Assembly: GCA_002698785.1 (NCBI GenBank)
Contig: PAAG01000059.1
Location: 647,791-711,790 of the forward strand
DNA length: 64,000 nucleotides
Direction: 5' to 3'
Source of the DNA: Verrucomicrobiales bacterium
GTDB lineage: Bacteria > Verrucomicrobiota > Verrucomicrobiia > Verrucomicrobiales > DEV007
Shown: piece after piece, positions 39,001-43,943 of the stretch
Layout of the letters: the number at the start of each line of letters is the position of its first letter
How positions within the stretch are numbered: the stretch's first letter is position 1
The notes under the pieces: generated by a model
Databases searched by the model: none
Told to the model about the DNA's origin: nothing
Seen by the model: the letters and a program-made list of their open reading frames with translations, nothing else
Made by a program: the position numbers and the translations under genes

Positions 39001-42000
39001 ACCGCAGGCGGATCTACGCCAATCACGGTCAGACTATCACCATCGATATCCGAATCGTTCGGCACCACATCGATCACCACAGAATTATTTTCATTCGTAG
39101 AACTCGTATCGTTCACGGCAACAGGGCCATCGTTCGTTCCCGTCACAGTCACTGTCACCGTTTCACTCGCTCCCGTATTGGTCGTGTAGGAAAACGTAAT
39201 CGTCTCGCTCTCGCCCACACCGAGGTCTTCAAAATCTCCCCCCGGATCAAAGGTCACATCGGTTCCATTATTCGTCACCGACCCTTTTGGTGGATTCGAC
39301 ACTCCCGTGATCGTGAGCGTATCGTCAACATCACTGTCGTTGGCAAGAACATCGATCGTGACTGGGTTTCCTTCATCCGTAGTCCCTGTGTCAGGAGCCA
39401 AAATCGAAGCATCATCCACGCCATTGATCGTCACCGTCACTGTCGCGGTATCCGTCGCTCCGTTTTCATCGGTAATGGTATAGTCGAAAGTTACCGTCTC
39501 TGATTCTCCCGCATTGAGAGCTTCAAACTCATTCCCCGGATCAAACACCAATTGGTTCGACGCATTGACTGAAACACTTCCTTTCGATGGTTGATCGACG
39601 CCTGTAATCGTCAGAGAGTCTCCATCCACATCCATGTCGTTCCCGATGACATCGATTATCACCGAGCTGTCTTCATCTGTTCCACTAGCATCATCGACAG
39701 CTACAGGGCCATCGTTCGTTCCTGTAACAGTTACCGTCACCGTTTCGCTCGCTCCCGTATTGGTCGTGTAGGTAAACGTAATCGTCTCGCTCTCGCCCAC
39801 ACCGAGATCTTCAAAATCTCCGCCCGGATCAAACGTCACGTCAGTTCCGTTATTCGTCACCGTTCCCTTGGGAGGTGTCGATACTTCCGTAATCGTCAAA
39901 GTATCATCAACATCACTGTCGTTGCCGAGCACATCGATCGTGACTGGGTTTCCTTCGTCGGTAGTCCCTGTATCCGGAGCCAAAACCGAAGCATCGTCCA
40001 CTCCATTGATGGTTACCGTCACCGTCGCGGTATCCGTCGCTCCGTTGCCATCCGAAATGGTGTAATCAAACGTCACGGTCGCGTTTTCTCCCACATTAAG
40101 ATAATCAAAGGCGCTTCCAGGATTGTACACCAACTGGTTGCTTCCATTGATGCTCACGCTTCCCACGGCAGGAGGGTCGACCCCGATCACCGTCAAGCTA
40201 TCTCCATCCACGTCCGAATCATTTGGCACCACATCGATGACGACAGTGGTGTTCTCATCAGTCGCTTCTGCATCGTTCACAGCAACCGGGCCGTCGTTGG
40301 TTCCTGTGACCGTAATTGTGACTGTTTCACTCGCGCCCGTGTTTGTAGTATAAGAAAAAGTAACCGTTTCACTTTCTCCCACGCCAAGATCTTCGAAATC
40401 GGTTCCAGGATCGAAAGTCACATCCGTCCCATTGTTCGTCACCGATCCTTTTGGTGGATTCGACACTCCCGTGATGGTCAGGTTGTCATCGACGTCAGAG
40501 TCGTTGGAAAGAACGTCAATGGTCACAGGATTGCCCTCGTCTGTATCTGCCTTATCCGGAGCCAGGACGGAAGCATCATCCACCCCATTGATTGTCACAG
40601 TGACAGTCGCGGTATCCGTGCCACCATTTCCATCCGAAATGGTGTAGTCGAAAGTCACCGTTTCTGATTCGCCAACATTGAGTGATTCAAACTCATCCCC
40701 CGGGTCGAAAACCAACTGATTCGATGAATTTATCGATACACTTCCCTTCGAAGGTTGGTCAACGCCAGTGATGGTTAGCGAATCGCCCTCGACATCAGTG
40801 TCATTACCTACGACATCGATCACGACAGAATTGTCCTCATCAGTATCACTGATATCGTTTACCGCTACAGGGCCATCATTCTGTCCCTGAACAACAAAAG
40901 TCACCGTGCTCGTCGCCGTTTCCCCAGAGTCGTCAGAGATCACATAAGTCAGAGTGACGGTTTCGGATTCTCCTCCGCCGAGATAATCGAAATCACCATT
41001 TGGATCGAAAGTGATAGTGTTATCCCCATTGATTGTGACGAGGCCAGCTGGCGGAGTGGAAACACCTGTCACCGTCAGAGTATCGACTGTATCGGGATCG
41101 ATGTCATTCCCCAGGACATCGACCGTAACTGCGGCATCTTCTCCTGTGCTTACCTCATCAGGATTCGCTTCTGGAGCATCGTTCACACCATTCACTGTGA
41201 TCGTGACCCGCGAAGTGGACACATTCCCACCCTCGTCACGAATCGTGTAATTAAAAGTTTCTGTTCCCGACTGGCCGTCCTGCAGTTCCACAAAGTTAGG
41301 TCCGGGAAGCACGGAAAGTGTTCCGTTAGGAAGTAATGTCACGACCGTGCCCGAATCGAGCGTAACCGAGTCGCCCGACCTCACACCAATACCGCCGATG
41401 GCAAAAACCCGGATTCCCTCTCCCATCCCATCGATGTCGTTGGAAAGGACCTTCACGTAAATCGGTGCTCCTCCCGCATCCCCGACACCAGCGTCTGCAC
41501 GGGCGACCGGCGGTTGAATCTCTTCTGTCCCGCTCGTCTCGCTTGCGAAGTCTCCCGGATTTGGCTCGTTACCAGCACCTCCACCCCCGCCGCCCCCGGC
41601 AAGAAGCGACGGAATTCCGTAGTCCTGAAAACCATCTAGAAAATCGATGAAGTTGGTGTTCGAGTACCTCATCAGGGTAAACGAACCAGAATTCGGTAAG
41701 TTACCTGCCTGACTGTTAAACTCGTAGTCCTCAGCTTCTGGTTCGACAGGATTGAGGCTCACGGTAATTGCGTCATCATTCCCGCCGTTCTCATAGAAGT
41801 CGACAAGGGTAGCTTGTGTTCCGTCTTCGAACCGAATTACGAGATCTTCATCCTCTGGCCGGAGACTAACATCAACAGGTTGCCCATTCTCGTCCATCAC
41901 GACAACATCGTCTCCCGGCTCCACTGTGATGACCGTGTCCTCCGTCACCAAAATGAGACGAGGCTCGCCTTCTCCATTCGAAATGAGAATGTAGTAGTTC

Positions 42001-42002
42001 AT
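30018..42002 (-). CDS. Giant tandem-repeat surface protein/adhesin, type I secretion substrate
   Basis: 3,994 residues, strongly acidic. Residues 1-130 (MNYYILISNGEGEPRLILVT, EPGDDVVVMDENGQPVDVSL) resemble the N-terminal retention module of LapA/BapA-type adhesins, followed by seven consecutive glycines at 136-142. Residues ~274-2697 are about 25 cadherin-like/tandem-95 repeats of 85-105 residues with cores such as VLGNDSDVDDTLTI and FTYTTNTGETENVTVTI. A propeller-like segment follows (~2698-2945), then two more repeats and a VCBS-like domain (~3304-3440). At ~3755-3870 there are calcium-binding D-x-D-x-D loops (DMDGDGAEFDG, DSNDNGVVDGIDE, DQDGDGAVGEGE). The C-terminus is alanine- and acid-rich, as in uncleaved type I secretion signals; no RTX nonapeptides are seen. 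Neighbours are TolC upstream and two transferases downstream. Likely role: calcium-stiffened adhesion at the cell surface. Confidence 0.93.
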   Translation of the reverse strand: MNYYILISNGEGEPRLILVTEDTVITVEPGDDVVVMDENGQPVDVSLRPEDEDLVIRFEDGTQATLVDFYENGGNDDAITVSLNPVEPEAEDYEFNSQAGNLPNSGSFTLMRYSNTNFIDFLDGFQDYGIPSLLAGGGGGGGAGNEPNPGDFASETSGTEEIQPPVARADAGVGDAGGAPIYVKVLSNDIDGMGEGIRVFAIGGIGVRSGDSVTLDSGTVVTLLPNGTLSVLPGPNFVELQDGQSGTETFNYTIRDEGGNVSTSRVTITVNGVNDAPEANPDEVSTGEDAAVTVDVLGNDIDPDTVDTLTVTGVSTPPAGLVTINGDNTITFDPNGDFDYLGGGESETVTLTYVISDDSGETATSTVTFVVQGQNDGPVAVNDISDTDEDNSVVIDVVGNDTDVEGDSLTITGVDQPSKGSVSINSSNQLVFDPGDEFESLNVGESETVTFDYTISDGNGGTDTATVTVTINGVDDASVLAPDKADTDEGNPVTIDVLSNDSDVDDNLTITGVSNPPKGSVTNNGTDVTFDPGTDFEDLGVGESETVTFSYTTNTGASETVTITVTGTNDGPVAVNDAEATDENTTVVIDVVPNDSDVDGDSLTVIGVDPPAVGSVSINGSNQLVYNPGSAFDYLNVGENATVTFDYTISDGNGATDTATVTVTINGVDDASVLAPDTGTTDEGNPVTIDVLGNDSDVDDTLTITEVSTPPKGTVTNNGTDVTFDPGGDFEDLGVGESETITFTYTTNTGASETVTVTVTGTNDGPVAVDDASGTDEDSSVIIDVIGNDMDVDGDSLTITGVDQPSKGSVSVNASNQLVFDPGNEFEALNAGESETVTFDYTITDENGATDTATVTVTINGVDDASILAPDTGTTDEGNPVTIDVLANDSDVDDTLTITGVSNPPKGSVTNNGTDVTFDPGGDFEDLGVGESETITFSYTTNTGASETVTVTVTGTNDGPVAVNDTSSTNENNSVVIDVVPNDSDIDGDSLTVIGVDPPAVGSVSINGSNQLVYNPGSNFDYLNVGESATVTFDYTISDGNGATDTATVTVTINGVDDASVLAPDTATTDEGNSVTIDVLDNDSDVDDSLTITGVSTPPKGSVTNNGTDVTFDPGTDFEDLGVGESETITFSYTTNTGASETVTVTVTGTNDGPVAVNDGASTDEDTSVVIDVVPNDSDVDGDSLTVIGVDPPAVGSVSINGSNQLVYNPGNNFDYLNDGESATVTFDYTISDENGATDTATVTVTINGVDDASVLAPDTGNTDEGNPVTIDVLANDSDIDDTLTITSVSTPPKGSVTNNGTDVTFEPGGDFEDLGVGDSETVTFTYTTNTGASETVTVTVTGTNDGPVANNDSGVTDEANTVAIASLSNDSDIDGDNLSILGFDQPSQGSVTLNASNQFVFDPGDDFASLKVGESATVTFNYTVSDEHGGTDTATVTVTVTGFDQATDTTPDAIETSENTPVAIDVLVNDDDPDTNLAVVSYSQPPVGQGTVSQVANSLVFDPGTDFDYLPAGESATVSFTYTTNTGETENVTVTVIGVDDATVALPDSAVTGENTPIDIDVLANDVDVDTPLTIASVTQPASGSVTNNGSDVTFDPGTDFEYLPVGESATVTFSYTTNTGETENVTVTINGVDDPTITAPDMAATGENSPVDIDVLGNDSDVDNTLVVASVTQPSLGSVTNNGGNVTFDPGTDFDSLAAGESATVTFTYTTNTGNTENVTVTVNGIDDATITTPDAATTTENSTVDIAVLGNDVDVDTTLSIASFTQPPAGQGAVLQVGDSLRFDPGSDFDYLNVGESATVAFTYTTNTGETENVTVTVNGVDDATITNPDSEITTENAAVDIAVLGNDSDVDNALSIASVTQPASGTVTHDGTKVTFDPGASFDYLAAGESATVSFTYTTNTGETENVTVTINGVDDATVTNPDAGSTDEENSVDIDVLGNDSDVDSSLSIASVTQPSLGSVSNNGTNVTFNPGTDFDSLNAGESATVTFTYTTNTGETENVTVTINGVDDATVTAPDSATTTENAAVDISVLGNDSDVDDTLTIASVTQPGSGSVTHDGTNVTFDPGTDFDSLNAGESATVSFTYTTNTGKTENVTVTINGVDDASVTNPDSASTSEDATVDLMVLGNDVDVDDTLSIASVTQPGSGSVTHDGSKVTFDPENNFDYLAVGESATVSFTYTTNTGVTENVTVTVVGVDDATVANPDAAATDADATVDISVLVNDSDPDTALSVASFTQPPAGQGSVSQVGDDLRFDPGTDFNYLATGETEIVNFTYTTNTGETENVTVTVTGVSDPTNTNPDSGTTGENTPVDIPVLGNDSDVDDVLSIASVTQPASGSVSHDGTNVTFDPGTDFDYLDSGESATVTFTYTTNTGSTENVTVTINGVDDASVTAPDNATTTENATVAIAVLGNDSDVDDTLSIASLTQPASGSVSHDGTNVTFDPETDFDYLDAGESATVTFTYTTNTGNTETVTVTVNGVNDTLMASPDNASTDEDTPIVINVLANDQELDDSDRPLSVTSTTSTAKGSVVTDGTTVSFDPGSDFEYLKVGESETVTFSYTVTNQDGDTDVEVVTVTVNGVNDAPDTHADTLHTIEGTGRAINVVQNDQDIEGSQLTVTEINGVALQANVPLALSSGALVTLMEDGRVYFNPNGVYANLEYGETATISFSYTVTDEDGGSSTEDVTVVIDGVDNDVVVAGAYQVLYDQLYEIQLDPVDESISYVPIGDPLPFRFNSIAYNANDGLIYANAQAGDAGLGVNAGDIIQINPFTGQIVGNLGQFTNDEGETIPSYAGGINSDLNVYYVNGPSDSNGNTAYAIDLDTLSVTPIGILPGADFGVDPNTGLIWSINGTEAYSLDPTSGTLTTYSHGGLQINGSPAGGTWGSMFSDGEGNIQVTSNSGYGLYRLDTSTGELIRVGDAPATNSNDATGSLLTALPSAQPFIFLDADGSTGATTTNDAVRVYDPSGSAVSISDSDTRIADLDGNTIASAEIILKNPVAGDQFIIGTLPAGISSTVQMVGGYLVISLTGNASQTDYEDAIKAISFENDGSGAGITDPREISVSLTDVDDVVSNTATSLIFIGTAAGSTVGSLPGQTGDAAYSDSLVVMEDDNDPSTGGATLNLLNNDSDDPASITGVSQPPIGQGTVTNNGDGTVTFQPGDDFQYLSTGETATTTFSYTTNTGDTEVVTVTVHGVDDPITAAPDSASTSEWNPVIIDVLANDSDPDAGDGPLSISALTQPPKGSVSTDGALVTFDPGSDFDSLNDGETEIVTFIYTVTNSRGEVENELVTVTVTGADDPNAAPTVTSTPTSGTVYEAGLASGTGTGPTTTSVSGALALNDTDGDALTVRVDGVDIGVIDGNSGTVLGSVMGEDGNGQITFYGDGSWTYQLLNDAVHDSDDSTYVDSEKEEFSITVFDGLDSSAPVNLTFNIVDDNVVLGTPSPGSVSNSAPAVYRGTLGVTGADSDSASLTDSIAGWDGTNTTFAPTAETSGGETVYYYVDPTDTSVLIAYTDTSGSPTGYDPSNTAQTLVFSLDVDPVANTYEISMSQPIDNFESAVIDFSLLSASGPQPNYRFTDAPSLLAPGDPVPAGETVIFTAYGTQAGAKVNSNASYMGIGNNLINHGEGALAIDVEKSGNAVVIGYNFNGGGSNTSVTWVAYAADDVTVLGSGTFAAPSSSGTFTVEWMGQQLGKVEIEPLNANTKPLRISSIFVDGIENDMPVDLSFPVTVTDQDGDSASTTLNIELNNSVTPIVIDMDGDGAEFDGIEEGIAFDVDNDGEAEQVAWADEDDGVLVFDSNDNGVVDGIDEIALSRYSDDPNATDLDGLRTFDSNGDNMLDANDEEYDSFLVWQDQDGDGAVGEGELHTLADLGIDGLALISDNSPYSAADGDVNVHGEAQVMYSDGTTGILADAEFDYIEIEETEQPLEVIDESGNVISLDESQSGDDAPTEDLLAPAAPADVSHEQIHGDAGAMPETSAEDDAASAGAAMS
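33910..41183 (-). repeat. Tandem array of about 25 coding repeats inside the giant protein gene
   Basis: Units of roughly 260-310 bases. Units 2-12 alternate between two types: type A begins NDGPVAVND and contains GDSLT(V/I), type B begins DDASVLAPD and contains VTNNGTDVTFDPG. Units 13-23 are a third, more uniform type beginning DDATVTNPD with SIASVTQP. A variant with QPPAGQG recurs at units 13, 16 and 21. Units 24-25 are divergent. Adjacent units are very similar at DNA level, which favours slippage and recombination. Confidence 0.9.
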
Positions 42003-42070
42003 AATTCGTATCTAACTCGAAGCAGGTAGGACCGGAAAAATCCTGCCCACGCAATTAACATTTATTTATT

Positions 42071-42093
42071 GTAATTATGAATATTATAATTAC
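42071..42093. repeat. Perfect AT-rich inverted repeat upstream of the giant protein gene, possible operator
   Basis: Arms GTAATTAT and ATAATTAC are perfect, with loop GAATATT. With the flanking bases the outer arms read TTGTAAT and ATTACAA except for one edge base. It is about 70 bases upstream of the giant gene start. A very similar element precedes the tolC-family gene. Confidence 0.5.
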
Positions 42094-42136
42094 AAGCTAG
42101 AAACCACGAAATATTTCACTCTTTTGAGGACCCGAA

Positions 42137-42159
42137 ATTCGAACACAAGCGGTTCGAAT
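42137..42159. repeat. Hairpin 1 between tolC-family gene and giant protein gene
   Basis: Perfect eight-base arms ATTCGAAC and GTTCGAAT around the loop ACAAGCG. It shares its last base with a second, GC-rich hairpin. On the minus strand it lies 60-85 bases after the tolC-family stop codon. No strong T-run follows, so partial termination or RNA processing fits better than full termination. Confidence 0.5.
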
Positions 42160-42178
42160 GCCCCTGAAGACGGGGGCA
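42159..42178. repeat. GC-rich hairpin 2 between tolC-family gene and giant protein gene
   Basis: Arms TGCCCC and GGGGCA are perfect, extended inward by a T-G and a G-C pair to leave a four-base loop. It is the first structure met by transcripts leaving the tolC-family gene and could lower read-through into the giant gene or stabilise the upstream mRNA end. Confidence 0.5.
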
Positions 42179-42221
42179 AATGATTGCCTGGCGAAAAAAC
42201 CGACTAGCGTGTTAGCTAAGG

Positions 42222-43793
42222 TTACTTGAAAATCGGCATTCCTTCACGGGCACGCCTCTTTCCGTCCGTTTCCTTGAACAATCGGAAAACTCCTCCCTTT
42301 GGCTTCGCATCTGCGCTGGGCTCAAACGGGAGCTGCTCTTTGCGGACATAATATTCTTCTCTAGCCGATGGGAAATCAGACTCAGGACCTTCTGTATCAA
42401 ACTTGTCTCGCATCAAATATTCCTGAGTTAGCGGGACTCGAGAGTCTGGGTCAGCCCGATCAAATGTGACCTGCTGCATGACATCATCATGGACAGACTT
42501 ATCGCCCCCAAAACGTCGACAATACTCATCCGGCCCCAGAATCGCTCGGGTCGCTGTCCCTTGCAGACCAAGGATTCGGTATGATGAGGTATCAAAATCG
42601 AATTTAGCGTCCAGTAATCGGCTTTCCGCCGTGTAGGCCTCCGACTGAACATCGAGAATATTCAAAAGTTCCTGTCTCCCGACCGCGAATTGCTCCTGAT
42701 AATCACTGGCTACCCCATCGAGTTCTCCTGCGTAAGTCTCGAGTGCTCTCACCGATGCAGCGGACCCTTCTCGCTCCTGCCACAGGACACTTAAATTGTA
42801 TTGCCGTTCTAAATCAGCTGCCCTAAGCAGCTCCTCATACTTACCAACCTGGAATTTTTCCTTCCGCTCAGCAGCTTTATTGTATCCCCCGGCAAACAGA
42901 TCCCAACTAGCGACAATGTTGGCGCTTAATTCGTTGTCACCTCCTCGAACTCCGCCCACATCTTCTCCTGTAGAGGCAGTCCCATCCAAATACAAATTTG
43001 GGCCAGTATAACCTCTAGTCGCTTTTGCTCGAAACTTGGCACTTTCCAGTGCCTCTTTGGCAGCCAGATAGTTATGATTATTACTCAAGTCGATTGCATC
43101 AACTGAATTACCTACTTCAGGAACTGAAGGATACGAAAGATTCCCGGGCATGATTCCCGTCAGTCTTTCAAAACGTCCCACGGCAAGCCGATAAGAGAGT
43201 TTGGTCGTTGCAAGTGTATTCACCGCGAGCCCCAGTCTCCCCTGAATGAGCGCCAGGTCAGCTCTGCTTCCACCGGCTTCTGTTCGTTCCCGGAGAAGAT
43301 TCCGCATATTCTCGTGATTCTCGACATTCCGCTCCGCGAGGCGAATTTGCCGCTCCGTACGGATCACCTCGAGATAGACCTCCACTAGGTCGACCACCCG
43401 AGATTCCACCATACCTTTCTCAAGATATTGCTGTGCCAGGAATGCATTTCGCGAAGCACGAGCCTCGTTTGTCGACGTGCCACCATCATAGAGCAGTTGG
43501 CGAATGGAAACGCCAACCTGCCGCTCGAACAATGTGTCGCCCGAGCGTAAAAGGCTGTCAGTTGACCGATCGCGATTCACTGGACCTCCCGAAGAATTCA
43601 GTGATAGCCGAGGCAAGAGCTTCGAGCGGGCAATGATCTGTTCCTCTCGGCTGCTCAGCGTATCGTATTCAGCCGCGTTCAACTCCGGCTCGAATTCGAG
43701 CATCTTACACACCGCTTCTTTTAACGTCTGCCCACTCCCCAAAATAGGAAGGGTCAGAACGCCAATAAACAGGAGCGTTCGGATCAGGACCAT
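42222..43793 (-). CDS. TolC-family outer-membrane channel of type I secretion system
   Basis: 523 residues. A signal peptide (MVLIRTLLFIGVLTLPILGS) is followed by the N-terminal TolC helix (LKEAVCKMLEFEPELNAAEY) and the two repeats of the OEP fold with long helices (VVDLVEVYLEVIRTERQIRL; VGRQELLNILDVQSEAYTAE). The segment VGVSIRQLLYDGG is typical of type I secretion TolC/AggA/LapE-like proteins. The last ~90 residues are a lysine- and acid-rich extension after the barrel. It forms the outer-membrane tunnel for the substrate delivered by the ABC and HlyD proteins. It is upstream of the giant protein gene on the same strand with a 219-base spacer that contains three inverted repeats. A purine-rich AAGAAGAG precedes the ATG and is a plausible ribosome site. 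Confidence 0.92.
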   Translation of the reverse strand: MVLIRTLLFIGVLTLPILGSGQTLKEAVCKMLEFEPELNAAEYDTLSSREEQIIARSKLLPRLSLNSSGGPVNRDRSTDSLLRSGDTLFERQVGVSIRQLLYDGGTSTNEARASRNAFLAQQYLEKGMVESRVVDLVEVYLEVIRTERQIRLAERNVENHENMRNLLRERTEAGGSRADLALIQGRLGLAVNTLATTKLSYRLAVGRFERLTGIMPGNLSYPSVPEVGNSVDAIDLSNNHNYLAAKEALESAKFRAKATRGYTGPNLYLDGTASTGEDVGGVRGGDNELSANIVASWDLFAGGYNKAAERKEKFQVGKYEELLRAADLERQYNLSVLWQEREGSAASVRALETYAGELDGVASDYQEQFAVGRQELLNILDVQSEAYTAESRLLDAKFDFDTSSYRILGLQGTATRAILGPDEYCRRFGGDKSVHDDVMQQVTFDRADPDSRVPLTQEYLMRDKFDTEGPESDFPSAREEYYVRKEQLPFEPSADAKPKGGVFRLFKETDGKRRAREGMPIFK

Positions 43794-43840
43794 GAGTTAA
43801 CTCTTCTTAAATTAAAATTACCAAAATATTAATAATTTGT

Positions 43841-43858
43841 AATCTATATTTATAGATT
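43841..43858. repeat. Perfect AT-rich palindrome upstream of the tolC-family gene, possible operator
   Basis: Arms AATCTATA and TATAGATT around TT, perfect. Flanking sequence extends it to TTTGTAAT on one side and an imperfect TTGCAAA on the other, similar to the element at 42071-42093. It lies 48-65 bases upstream of the tolC-family start. Confidence 0.5.
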
Positions 43859-43884
43859 TGCAAAGATAATACAGGTAATATTAT

Positions 43885-43901
43885 GGTTTTTCACGAAAAC
43901 C
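43885..43901. terminator. Weak hairpin between SLC13-type permease and tolC-family genes
   Basis: Arms GGTTTT and AAAACC around TCACG, about 43 bases past the stop of the permease gene (minus strand). It lacks a clear T-run on that strand, so a terminator role is tentative. Confidence 0.25.
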
Positions 43902-43943
43902 CTCGATTTTTCTTCCAGAGACCGAACAGAACTCGAAAAATTC

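Noticed and set aside
33910..41183. Regular DNA repeats considered as a CRISPR or satellite array
   Set aside because: Periods are about 260-310 bases and maintain one open frame with a conserved beta-sandwich pattern, so they are protein repeats.
42137..42178. GGTTCGAAT next to a GC hairpin, resembling a tRNA T-arm
   Set aside because: No acceptor, D or anticodon stems can be built around it, and the T-stem does not pair.
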